Below, in pieces: positions 1-10,580 of a stretch of DNA of 64,000 nt. This DNA is from Chrysogorgia sp. JL179-B06 (Eukaryota > Cnidaria > Anthozoa > Scleralcyonacea > Chrysogorgiidae), in the NCBI GenBank assembly GCA_035772405.1, contig JAYKKM010000439.1:10333501-10397500 (forward strand), written 5' to 3'. Both the position numbers and the translations under genes were made by a program. Below the pieces are notes generated by a model. The model saw nothing but the letters and a program-made list of their open reading frames with translations, was not told the DNA's origin and did not search any database. The stretch's first letter is position 1. Each line of letters opens with the position of its first letter.

Positions 1-1120
1 TCGCAACTCTATATTACATTTCGACCAACTGTTTCTGGGGAATTGCAGAGTGTGAAAGACAAAATTGAACTATGTATGTGTTCAATATATATATATATCA
101 AATAATCAACATATGGATGTGTTCCAACAAATTGAAACTTAACAATGGGAAAACAGAACTATATACTGCTGATCACGAGCACATCATCGCCCACTTGATT
201 CTGTTTTTGTTGGAACTGAGGAGATCATGCCATATTCAGCCACTGCCAAAAATATTGGGTTGGTTTTTTATCAAACTTTGTCATTAGAGAATCAAATAAA
301 CGCCATGTGTAAATTAGTCTCCTTCGCAGCCGTCAGTTCGAGTTCATTCTCACTCCCCCCAACTACCGACTGCTTACCCGAGCATCAAATTCCTTTCCAA
401 TTGTTGACCAATCAGAGTTAGACTTCCAATATCTGGAAACCTGACCTTCGACTTTGAGCTGACCATTTGAAAACTAGTAGTTCAGTAAAATGTTTGCGTA
501 AATAGAATCAATATAAAGAAGATGTTGTATTATCTGTGAATTACAATATGAATACATGTACATGAAATAAAGTTAAAAGCGCCACTACCTTGAATATGAA
601 ACTGAATAACATCGAGGTTGCTAGCCAGACATCCCCGTATATTAAAGATTTATTATCCGCTAGATACATATCACCGACGCTTGTAGCTTTTTTAAAGCTG
701 GTGTAATTTTGACTAATTTCATTGGTCCATGTACACAAAGGGAATGGAATGCAGCTCTCGGGTAACGTACATGGCGAGGTATTAAGCGAGCCATTAGAAC
801 GTCTGCGAAGGAGGCTATGTGTAAATTGGATAGATAAAGATCATTGCTCGTATTAGGAAATTCTTGGTTTTATAACATGTAAATTGGATCATTGTTATAT
901 ACTGTATCTTGTTATATGGTATTCCAAAATATCTTTACCGAAGACTTCAGTACGTCTCATCACACTGACCAAGAAATATGATCACATCACACCAATCTTA
1001 ATAAGTTTACACTGCATGGTTACTGCAGAGCAACAAATTATCTTTAAAAAAATGTTATTAACTTTTATAGCCATTAATAACCTTGGCCCATCATACATCA
1101 TACAAGTGTATCAACCACCA
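1..1120. other. No gene recognised
   Basis: AT-rich sequence with scattered stop codons in all frames. No conserved peptide or repeat structure was recognised. It may be intron of the GTF2F1 gene, whose downstream exons were not found in the window. Confidence 0.4.
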
Positions 1121-1123
1121 TGG

Positions 1124-1676
1124 ATATGCTAATGAGGTACTGTAGATGATGATGTCATTTAAGTCAAACAACATTCTGTCAAATCCAAAAGTCCTGTATA
1201 CCATCAAAAGTATCCACTGAAATTACTTGAAACTTTGCATGTTCATACATACCACTAAACCAAAGAGCATGAATCAAGTTATATTGTCACCATAGTAACA
1301 CATTAGTTCCTAGGTCTTTTCGTTCCGAAAGCAAAATTATTTGTTTTCTCTAATGTGCAGAACGTTTTGAGATTGGGGAATTTCGGAAAACGTTTTCACA
1401 ATATTTTTAATACAGGACCCTAGTTTGAAATTGTCAACGTTGCTTGCTATAGCAAAAAAATAAAATATTCCACTATGGAACTAAGAGGCCTGGGAGCTAA
1501 TCTGTTACTATGGTGACAATATAACTTGATCCATGTTTTTTGGTTTAGTGGTATATGTATTCACATGCAAAGTTCCAAGTAATTTCAGTGGATACTTTTG
1601 AAGATATATGGGACTTTTGGATTTGACAGAATATTGTTTGACTTAAATGACGTCATCATCTACTTCATTAGCATAT
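1124..1676. mobile_element. Foldback element, arms about 195 bp
   Basis: Bases 1124-1318 are the reverse complement of 1485-1676 with about 90% identity by eye. The ends read ATATGCTAATGA and TCATTAGCATAT. About 165 bp of unrelated AT-rich sequence separates the arms. There is no ORF. This is a MITE or foldback element of unknown superfamily; no clear target duplication was seen. Confidence 0.75.
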
Positions 1677-1935
1677 CACAAAAAGAGAAATATCTTGGAA
1701 ACGAATGGTCCAATTCAAAAACTGTAAACTAACTTATTAACTAGTTTTTCATCCTTTGTTTGAAAAACTGAAAAGGCTGTATAGGCACTTTAATGTCCCA
1801 GGCTTATGTGACAGATGCAGTGTTTTGTTTACTTTGTTCCCAATTCCCTGTGTTTGACAAATAGAATCATATTTTGTAATTTGGAATACTTTTTAAATGT
1901 ATTTTATTAAGCATTAATAAAAGAAGTTAACAATA

Positions 1936-2615
1936 AGCGGTGTCAGTTCTCGTTCGGTCGGGGCCCTTCAGTGCCGGGGCCCCCGGAATGTTTACCCCAC
2001 TTACAGAGTTATATAAAGGGCTAGCTTAATCATGTTCGGCTTACTTGTGTCTCGTTTGCTCTCCCTCCCTGTCTTGGGGTCTTCTTCACCCCACCCTCTG
2101 TTTAGTTTCGTGTTCCCTGGGGCGGTTTAGCTGCCCGCTTCCCTCGGCGCCCAGTTTGCGTTAATTGTTCTTTTTCAGCACTGCTCTTATGAGTTGTCTA
2201 GGCCAGCAGGGCTGTTTGTACCTGCTCGTTCCTGGTTTGTTTGTTTGTTTGTCACACCCAGTCCTTCCCAGTGGCGGAAGGTTCTTCTACTGTGGTGAGT
2301 ATCTACTGTCCATAATCTAGCTTCGTCTCCATCACCGAAACCGTAAGTACCTATGTATTCTTGTAGATTAATTTTAATTTTTCCCCGTCTAGACGGGTGA
2401 CTTGTAGATATGGGGATGGAGGAGGTACCGTTGGTCGGGGGGATCAGCAGGTCCCTTGTTATTGTCGCATCATTGCTTGTCGCAGCCGGCATATTAGCTA
2501 CCGACTCCATCCCTACGGTCTGCGCTCTGCCATCGTAGGTAGTGGGCGTATTATCATGTTGGGTCATGTAGCTGAGAACCGTGTAGATCGTTAATATAAT
2601 TTATAACAAAATAGC
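1936..2615 (+). other. GC-richer block with TATA-like box, possible solo LTR
   Basis: This block is clearly more GC-rich than its surroundings. It contains TATATAAAGG near 2011, a pyrimidine-rich stretch from 2050 to 2110, and begins TGTCAGTTC and ends near TATAACA. That is compatible with a retroelement LTR, but no target-site duplication and no second copy were found. The opposite strand has a 126-codon open frame (2187-2567) with no recognised domain, probably incidental. Confidence 0.3.
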
Positions 2616-2630
2616 CCTTAAGGTGCCTGG

Positions 2631-2681
2631 AATCATATTTATTTATTCCTTGAGATTCTCAAGGAATAAATAAATATGATT
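2631..2681. repeat. Perfect 25-bp-arm palindrome
   Basis: Bases 2631-2655 are the exact reverse complement of 2657-2681, with a single central T at 2656. On the minus-strand transcript it forms a 25-bp hairpin starting about 24 nt inside the intron after GTF2F1 exon 4. Confidence 0.95.
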
Positions 2682-2705
2682 GTTTCCTTTGACCAAATTT
2701 CTTAC

Positions 2706-2896
2706 CTCTTTCCACTCCTTCCACCAGTTTTTAAGAGCCATGGTAAATCTTCATCTCTAACACCTCTTTTCACATAACCTCTTTTCTTCCGCCTCGCCTC
2801 CAGTCTCTGTTCACGGCCATATTCACTGCCAGCACCAAATTTGGGCATTTCATCCAACTTATTCTCAAAAGCATTTCTCTGACGTTGCATATGAGC
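2706..2896 (-). CDS. GTF2F1: GTF2F1 exon 4
   Basis: Acceptor TATACTGCAG, donor AGAG|GTAAGA. 63 codons plus 2 nt covering GAGSEYG, EARRKK and DLPWLLK, the most conserved stretch of the RAP74 N-terminal domain. Confidence 0.92.
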
Positions 2897-5584
2897 CTGC
2901 AGTATATAAAAGATCAGAGGAATTAAATAGAGAAAAAAACAACAAAACTGGGTGTATACTGTATTACTATAGTCAATCCACTGTAGGTATGCACTGGAAA
3001 GTTGGTGAAAGTCTTTGATCTATGTTCTTGTTTATGTTTATGTTTATGCAAATTTGTGCATAGTTACTGAACACATTATATTTTTGATTTTTTGGTATAA
3101 TAAAGGACTAAAGGAGTCATCCATTGCTCAGAAATAACCTAACAGATATCGCATTCGAAATGCAGTTCAGCCAACAAAGCAGTAAAAAGATTTCACTAAT
3201 ACTAGGAGGTTACTGGTGGTTTACCGCCGCCTGTTTTTCCTCTTACGGCAGGCTATTTTTTGTGAACTGTAATTTTTGGGCGACACTTTATATGTAATTT
3301 TCGGGCGACATTTTCTGGATACAGTGACAAATATTAATGAAACCTCTGAATCGATAACTATGTAAACGAGCTTTCACATTCCTTTTGAATGCGTCAAATC
3401 AGAGTAAAAAAACGCTGTGTGTATGATGTTGTTACTTTTTTGCAGCTTTGCTTTTAGTGTCTCATATCCCTTAACGAAACAATAATCCACACTTGTATGT
3501 ATTCAGATTTCCTTTATCCTATTTGAAACCAGGCTTATAAAAATGTCAGATAGATATCAAATGCCTTTTGATTATTTCTTCACATTCAGCATCACTCCAC
3601 ACCTTATTGTTTATTTGAATGTAACTTATTTCAGTCAGAAGGAACACAGAAGCTTTAAAAACCGAACTATATATTATTATATTTTTAATTTGAGCTTCAA
3701 TCAAAAGTATTTTGATTGAAAAAGGCCTTTGGAACCCTTCCTGCTAAAGTGATGTTGCATAAAATTATTTTTCATCCTACCGTGGTAATTTTTGATACAT
3801 CAATATTAGTGTTGAATTTCATAATTGAATATCGTTTATTGGCTCCCCTGAAATGAAAATTGACCAATGTTATAAACAATGAATTACAATTTTTATATGG
3901 TAGATTTTTCACAGGTACTTGATTTTTAATCTCTTTAAATCTATCAATCTATTTCTATTTTTCTAAACATTGTGCCTATACAATCTATAATAACAAAGAG
4001 GTTTTTGAGAAGTGTTTGATGATTAAAAGCCTCTTATTTTATTCCCAACACTGTTCTTTATCATTATGTTTAAGTAATAATAGTACATACTAGTAAACTG
4101 TGCTATTAAATGAAGGATACATGTATTAAAATTTCTCCAATTGACTAAGTGATCACCGTGATACAATGTATAATTATAAGGAACGGATAGTAATTGATAA
4201 TTGATATCATACTTAGGTACTCTAACAGGGAAACGGTTGCAATTCTCTGGATTTAGAGACATTTTTGTTTTTCCCAAAACATTTATAGCTGACGGCCGAG
4301 TCTATAAAAAAACACAAGAAAAAGAAAAAAAGTGAAACCTACCAGTGTATGCTAAACTATTTTAATCTAAGTAATGTAACTCATCAATTGTATTATTGTA
4401 GAATTAGGAGATAGTGTGTAATTATAAACACTATTTCAGAGCCATAGTGTAATCAAATATGTTACACAAAATACACCATGTATCTTGGTGTAACAGACTT
4501 GCTAGAAACAATTTTGGCATGGCGTAAACTAGTTAATTTTTTTTGTAGATAATTGGCATGGCATAAAATTTTGACAATGCATGGCAAATAATGTCTTCCC
4601 TTAACGGGGGGAGTGCAGGCATACACGGGCTATTGATAACAAAGTATTGCCTGTACAAGGGATCTTTGGTTTCTTTTGACAGTTGCATCCTCCTCCAGGG
4701 GACTGGGGATATTTGACATTTTTAACTGGTGAATTGGGGGTAATATTAGTGTCGAAAAACGCTGCAAATTATAAATGGTCGAAACAATCTCGTTCCCAGA
4801 GCCTTTGCGTGAGAATCGTCTTTATATATATGTATGTTTAACTATGCCATCTGCTTCTGTAGAGGTTTTATTATGCAAAATAGATAGCAGTTATTGCATT
4901 GTTTCACAAAGAGTTACCCTTTTACTGCATTGTCTCCATATATTTTTATGGGATTCACATGACTTCAAACCGCTAAAATGCATTTTGTCCCCGTTTTCTT
5001 TTATAGTACGTTAACAATCAACGTCCATGCCAATGCCATGATTCTCCAACAGGCTTTTGACAAACATTGACAGTTTCATATACCACTTGGGTGGGGATTA
5101 TTGAGAAAAAAATTTCCAATAAGTAAATAGCCCCTGGGTATGCACGCACTCCCCCCATTGGGGGAAGACATTGATAGGTGCATAACCATTGCGATAGCAA
5201 TACAAGCAAATTTATTGACCAAAATATAATTGTTCCAATACTAATTTATTTCTCGCTTCAGCGTGATATAACCAGACATAAGTTGGTTATATACATTTCT
5301 TCTGATAACATTTTTGGGGTGTCACAATTTGATGTAAATCAGGTGTAAAAATATATTCGAAAATACTAAGCGGCAACCTTTTATATATCGATATTAAATA
5401 TATAAAGAACTAATGCTTTTGCAAATTGTGAGGTAGAGATGAAGAATAGCAATTCTAATAGTCGTACTTGGCTCTTTATTAAAATATGTTGATTTTATTA
5501 GATAACACTTGCCTGAACACTAGTCGTTGGCTTCGAAGGAATAGGAGCTTGAATATTTAACAACGTTGCTTTCTTGTCCGCCAT
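2706..5584 (-). CDS. GTF2F1: TFIIF alpha subunit (RAP74), N-terminal exons 1-4
   Basis: General transcription factor IIF subunit 1 works in the nucleus with RNA polymerase II and TFIIF-beta during initiation and elongation. Four exons were joined by hand: 5513-5584, 4213-4301, 3781-3847 and 2706-2896, with phases 0, 2, 0 and 2 all consistent. The product reads MADKK... through RFPVRVPK, KRYSIMKFN, GAGSEYG, EARRKK and PWLLK. These follow in order the N-terminal dimerisation region of animal RAP74 (VVRVPK, KKYNIMAFN, GAGSEF, EARRKKYG, PWLLRVNGKSG). The first ATG at 5584 precedes a normal short N-terminus. The remainder (rest of the dimerisation barrel, acidic middle, C-terminal winged helix) was not found below 2706 and probably lies outside the window. 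It sits alone, with a Penelope-like relic just upstream of the start. Confidence 0.9.
3200..3345. repeat. Dispersed repeat, related copy at about 45126-45260
   Basis: Shares GACAAATATTAATGAAACCT and the phrase around 'ttatatgtaa...ggcg' with 45180-45260. It lies in a GTF2F1 intron. No coding capacity. Confidence 0.55.
3781..3847 (-). CDS. GTF2F1: GTF2F1 exon 3
   Basis: Follows acceptor TTTCATTTCAG; 1 nt completes the lysine codon of exon 2, then 22 codons (GANKRYSIMKFN...). It matches the family's KKYNIMAFN block. Donor ACG|GTAGGA in phase 0. This exon is too short to stand out as an ORF. Confidence 0.85.
4213..4301 (-). CDS. GTF2F1: GTF2F1 exon 2
   Basis: Follows the acceptor TTTTTTTATAG. 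Encodes 29 codons plus 2 nt, including RFPVRVPK, which matches the VVRVPK start of the TFIIF-alpha dimerisation domain. Donor CTAA|GTATGA. Confidence 0.85.
5513..5584 (-). CDS. GTF2F1: GTF2F1 exon 1
   Basis: 24 codons starting MADKKATLL and ending in phase 0. The best donor reads CAG|GCAAGT, a GC donor. A GT alternative six bases further on (GCAA|GTGTTA) also keeps phase if paired with a weaker downstream acceptor in exon 2. Confidence 0.75.
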
Positions 5585-5689
5585 ATTGAAGACTGAAAAG
5601 CACTTTCGCAAAACACGATAATGTGGTCTGGGAACAAGTCAAGTCGAAATCATCAATCAGAGTGAATCAGTTTAATTAATAGTTTTGAA

Positions 5690-6800
5690 TAATGACAACA
5701 CATTTCTAGATGGGTTGAATTTTGGGTATCTGAAACGACATTTCCTGCATTTTGAGCAAAATATATTTAAAAAATCATCGATCGTTGAATTGTGGTCCGC
5801 GGTCGTTGCTAGTCCTGTCAGCAGTATATTGGTTCGGTGGATACTTCAAGTACCCCAAACATTATGTATCAGACTATACTAAATCTTTCGCTATTCTTAG
5901 CCCTGCTCTATGCTTAGCCCTACTTAGACCTAGCTTTCGGTAGATTGAAGTTTGGGTGGTGATTTGTTTGTTAGTGGTTGAAGTAAAGTTGTTAGGTATT
6001 TGGAGAGTTCGTAAGTAGGAAACCCACAGAAAGAAACTATGGGTATTTGCGGTTTGTGAAGTTTAGGTAATCCGTATAGTTTAGGTGGTAGCGGCAAACA
6101 GAATATCTGAGCCGATAGTAAGTTTGTAAGTCAATATAGCGTTTGTCTTTCTCAGTGAGAAAATGTTGTTGTTGAGTTTGCGTTGGAGCTAGTTTGAGCA
6201 TAGAAGTATCCATTTTTTTCTTCATTACCACGATGTTATCGTCGTTTTTTATGAGTCGTTAATTTCAGCGCTTTTTAATTTGTTCGTCTTTCGTTAAGTT
6301 ATTGTCACGTATTGAGGCCGATTGTGGCGGAAGCCTGGTATGTCTCGTTGTTGCGCTAAGGCAGCCTCGACGCTGGATACAATAGTCTCTGTTGCTTGGA
6401 CATGGTATTCGTAACGTTTGGGTGTTATCTAGTGTTTCAGACCGTATGACTGCAGTATTTGTTTTTCAGTTTCGTCTTGGAAGAAATATTTCTCACCCAG
6501 TTGTCGTCACTTCTTTGTCGGTTTCGTTTTTGTTGCGTTGTAATCGTTCAAGTTTTTGTTCAGTTGGTATTTATTTTGGCAGTCTGTCGCAGTTCTGTTT
6601 GATCGTTCGTGTAGGAATCTGTTGTTGCAGTTTGTCAAGTATTTGTTGCTGCTTCTTCAGTTCTTGTAATAGTTAAGTTGTCCACTTGTCTGTAGCAGTC
6701 ATCCGTGCTCGGATCAGTCGTCTACAGGTGGACTGGACGATCTGTATAGCCTCTTTACCTAATTCGAAGTCCTGTTGGTACGAGACCATGACCTTGCAGC
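5690..6800 (-). pseudogene. Penelope-like retroelement relic (RT fragment)
   Basis: On the minus strand about 6231-5960 reads VVMKKKMDTS followed, after a frame change, by LPPKLYGLPKLHK then IVSFCGFPTYELSKYLT. YGLPK(L/I)HK followed by PIVS..G.PTY.L.KYL is characteristic of Penelope-like reverse transcriptases. Upstream (6670-6300) is a degraded glutamine-rich, coiled-coil-like stretch that may be its N-terminal region. There are frameshifts and stops throughout and no endonuclease was found. It ends close to the GTF2F1 start codon (5584). Confidence 0.6.
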
Positions 6801-6894
6801 GGCGGTTGAACCAGGGTTATTTTTCAAACCTTTATAATAACCCTCATCCTAATATTAAGGGTGCTCATGCGTATTTCGATTTGCAGACCTTATA

Positions 6895-7372
6895 TCCATT
6901 GCTAAGGAAGACAGTCTGTATGTACTATATCAATATGTGGACAAAACACTTTCGTTTGGTAATGTCACGATGACGTCATCGAAATATGAAAATTCCTATA
7001 ATCTTCGAAGGTTTTTAAGAAAAATTATTTTTTCACATGCGATTAGAATCTGGACTGTTATCTTCATAAAAGTACGTATGGATTTTTAGAATTTTTAAAA
7101 ATTAGCCAGATATCGGATTTTTAAGGTGAGTAAACACAATAAATATTGATAACTTCATTTTTATTTAATTTATGTATGAATCCATACGTACTTATTTCTA
7201 GGAAGTAATTTAGGTTTATATGACACCAAAAAATATAGCATACTGTCAAAAATGACGAAAATTATAGAGTTTTTGTGTTTGTTGATGACGTCAATGTGAC
7301 GTCATCAAAACGTCACCAGACGAAAGAAGTTTGCCAACATATTCCACACAAAATATCTTGGTTATAGACCTT
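6895..7372. mobile_element. Foldback element with TGACGTCA-rich ends
   Basis: About 6920-6990 (CTTTCGTTTGGTAATGTCAC then GATGACGTCATC) is roughly inverted at 7280-7365 (GATGACGTCAATG... ACGAAAG). The same terminal sequence recurs at 62545-62620, so this is a dispersed family. No ORF. It abuts the large palindrome starting at 7373. Confidence 0.6.
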
Positions 7373-7722
7373 TTTAATAAGTCTGGCGTCAGCAGCCCTA
7401 TGACGTAGTTTGCGGCAAAGGGAAGCCCCGCACGACCATTTTGTTTGCTTCACTTTAAAGCCACAAGGAAGAAAGCCTCGAAAATGGTAAGTTTTACGTA
7501 ATTCTCTTTAGTTAATGCTAAAAATTAATTCTATGTTTATGATAGTTTATATTATTATTGTTATTTGTTTAAGTCTTACCTTAGTTTAGCTGGTAAACTC
7601 GTACATTCATCAACGTACGACCTTTGCTTACTCCTGTTGTTTAGATTTATATGTCACAAAAAAATATAATTTCCAATCATTTCCTGTCCTTTTTCTTAAA
7701 TCTTCAAGTCTCATAAGCGTGT

Positions 7723-7873
7723 ATGAACACACTGCCAAGGTGTAAATCATCAGTGAAGTCGATAAATCCGGGTATTAACAGTGAAATAACATTTCGCAAG
7801 TTCGCTTCGGACATCGACAGGAAAAGCACGAGGGTTGTTGCGGAAAAGAAGAGACAGCAACAAATACTTCCAG
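7723..7873 (+). CDS. Candidate captured exon, left arm copy
   Basis: Open 50-codon reading MNTLPRCKSSVKS through KRQQQILPG, ending at CAG|GTGAGT. The right-arm copy stays open as well despite several substitutions (SEITFRKF against SEMSFRRF). Basic and glutamine-rich toward the end. No family was recognised. It could be a fragment of a host gene or of a transposase; function unknown. Confidence 0.35.
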
Positions 7874-8572
7874 GTGAGTCGATCGTTTAGCTACATAGAT
7901 GCATGAACAAGGCTTTGTAATACTCGTACGCTATGTTGTATTGTTTTGTACATAAAACCGACCTACTAAGTGATGACTGATAGTACTTTATAGCACAGAA
8001 AAGTTTTTAACCTCAAACATTTTCATTTGGTAATTATATTAAACAGGTGAGAAAACATACATAGCTGAGTTACCATCAATTTCACTAAACATACTGTATG
8101 TGAAGAAAACCTGCATGAGCCACCTGCAGTTATTTCAAAAGATAACTATATATTCAGCAGTGAAGACCATGTAATCAATGTATATATCCAATAATATTGC
8201 TTTGAAAATTCTCGAACATATAATGAATTGCTTGAAAAATACGAATTACTACTACAAACGACAAATTCACAGCACGAAAGAAAACTAGCCGAGTCTTGAC
8301 TTTTTTCTTGGCTTCAGCAATCAAAATATTTGGCATTACAGTCGGCTTCAAATAATATTTCTTACAGAACGGATTAAACTCGATATCCTCAGTTTCTTTA
8401 AATACAACGAACATATAAAAGTATGTTTTCTTAAAAACTTTTCTAGTATAAGTAATCACCAAGTATCAGTCATCACTAAGTCGGTTTTAAGTACAATACA
8501 ATACAATATAATACAATACAATATAGAATACTTGTTCATGCATCTATGTAGCTAAACGATCGACTCACCTGG

Positions 8573-8723
8573 AAGTATTTGTTGCTGTCTCTTCTTTTCC
8601 GCAACAACCCTCGTGCTTTTCCTGTCGATGTCCGAAGCGAACCGACGAAATGACATTTCACTGTTAATACCCGGATTTATCGACTTCACTGATGATTTAC
8701 ACCTTGGCAGTGTGTTCATACAC
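8573..8723 (-). CDS. Candidate captured exon, right arm copy
   Basis: Mirror copy of the left-arm exon on the opposite strand, also open and with the same GTGAGT donor. Differences between the copies change a few residues but introduce no stop. In the loop further on, the minus strand around 8250-8405 is also open (ETEDIEFNPFCKKYYLKP...) after an AAAG acceptor-like site and might be a following exon. Confidence 0.35.
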
Positions 8724-9079
8724 GCTTATGAGACTTGAAGATTTAAGAAAAAGGACAGGAAATGATTGGAAATTATATTTTTTTGTGACATATAAATCTA
8801 AACAACAGGAGTAAGCAAAGGTCATACGTTGATGAATGTACGAGTTTACCAGCTAAACTAAGGTAAGACTTAAACAAATAACAATAATAATATAAACTAT
8901 CATAAACATAGAATTAATTTTTAGCATTAACTAAAGAGAATTACGTAAAACTTACCATTTTCGAGGCTTTCTTCCTTGTGGCTTTAAAATGAAGCAAACA
9001 AAATGGCCGTGCGGGGCTTCCCTTTGCCGCAAACTACGTCATAGGGCTGCTGACGCCAGACTTATTAAAAAGGTCTATA

Positions 9080-9411
9080 CCTTGAATTTATTGTCCACTC
9101 TCAAAGTATATTGGGCACTAAATGACCTGTCCTTAGCAACCGGTTGTCCAGCACGGAATACGTCCGAAACAACTAGTTTTCAGTCTATCCGCGGAAACCT
9201 TATTAAAGTATACTTTCTAGCGACCACCATACTGTTTCCCTCAATATATAGGTGTAAAATCTTTAACGAGTTTAAAAATACAGTAGCAAAGCATTACATA
9301 AACTCGAAATTTAATTTAAAACGTACTTTAAACGCACTGAATAGTCACATAGATCTATATTGTTTTACAAAGATCACTAACAGTGATAAAAACGACAAAA
9401 TACTATTTTTG
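9080..9411. other. No gene recognised
   Basis: Between the palindrome and the 3' end of the STAND/TPR gene. It presumably includes that gene's 3' UTR. A plus-strand open frame here continues from the palindrome and has no recognisable domain. Confidence 0.4.
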
Positions 9412-10580
9412 TTAAGCGAAAACTAACAATGGTTTCATATCTTGTTTTTTCTTTATTTTTCCAGCTTCATTCCTTAGTCGTTTACTCTCATGACTGTTCC
9501 CTTGCATAGCATGAGCAACACTTAATGTTGTTAATGTACGAATAACTTCTGCGTGTGTATCACCGTGAACATTTTGATGACCAATCAATGCAAGCTCTAA
9601 CAGTTTACGACCTTGGTTTATCTTCCCTAATGAGAGATAAGCATGACCAAGGTTAGTCACAGCACTGCTGATTTCAGCGCCAAACCACTTGTTCTCTTTC
9701 GCTTGAGGATCGCCCGGAGAAGCATTTTGTAGTTCCATCAACCCTTTCTCCAATAGATCTTTAGAACGAACATTTTCGCCAAGACTACCACATGTAACTC
9801 CTAAAGCCACAAGAGTTTGACCGTACTCAAACGGTTGCTTGGATACTTGTGAAATTTTTCTATCCTTCTGATAAATACCTAAGGCACGTTCTAGTAATGC
9901 TTTGCTTTGTTGAATCTCGTCTGAAATACTGTAAAGGCCTGCCTGTTGTGTCAGTATCCCAGCAATTTCTAAACTGGTGTCACCATAACGTTCCTTATAA
10001 ACAGCATAAGCCTCGTTCAGAAGAGTGCTGCCGGTGGTATAGTCGCACAAGATATCACAGTGAATACGGGCCATGGTTTTGTAGATAAGGCCTTTGCTTG
10101 CAGCTGTTAGCCAGGTTTCATTGAGAAGACCTTCAAGGTGAGGCAACAATAATGCCCTGGCTATCATGCCACTGCTGTCGCTACTTTCCATACGATAGTA
10201 GCTACAGAAAGAACTAACCACACGGTTGAAATGCTCTTGAAGATGTCGAATTAAGGCTTGATTTCTTAACAATTTGGCTTTGTCATCTTCATCTTTGCTG
10301 TTACTCTCACCAAGGATAGAACCGATGTGCGGCGTACCTGTCACCAGATGAAAAATAGTTTCCTGTGGTGGCGAAGACAAACTATCTCCCAGACCATTAT
10401 GGTACTCAGAGATGGTCTTCTGTGCATTGAATCCTTGAAGTCGTCCAAAATAGGATTTTTGTTGATGTTTTCTTTCAGCAATTAACAAATGTTGATGTTC
10501 CAATAATGGAATGGTAACATTCGCAAACACTTGGCGTAAGACATTGTGTACAATTGGATGGCTGCTGAGAACTTCCACAT
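9412..10580 (-). CDS. STAND/TPR gene: last exon with TPRs
   Basis: Acceptor CTGTTTGTTAAG; two bases complete an Asp codon, then [14 protein letters not shown]. Open to the stop at 9412. The helical repeats have TPR-like spacing (about residues 640-870 of the joined protein). The C-terminus is lysine-rich ([15 protein letters not shown]). Confidence 0.9.

Larger units (their letters stand above)
7373..9079. repeat. Large inverted repeat, arms about 660 bp
   Basis: Left arm from 7373 (TATAGACCTTTTTAATAAGT) to about 8035; right arm from about 8415 to 9079 as its reverse complement, roughly 95% identical over the outer 540 bp and weaker inward. The loop is about 380 bp. Each arm has an ATG followed by GTAAGT (left 7485-7492) and a second segment from about 7712 to a donor CAG|GTGAGT at 7872. 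This reads like a duplicated gene 5' end or a foldback transposon carrying spliced exons. Confidence 0.85.

Noticed and set aside
2187..2567. 126-codon minus-strand ORF in the GC-richer block
   Set aside because: It looked at first like a GTF2F1 exon, but it has no similarity to the expected TFIIF-alpha continuation and no suitable splice sites.
8989..9426. 145-codon plus-strand ORF
   Set aside because: It begins inside the palindrome arm and runs into the 3' end of the STAND gene; no motif and no splice context.
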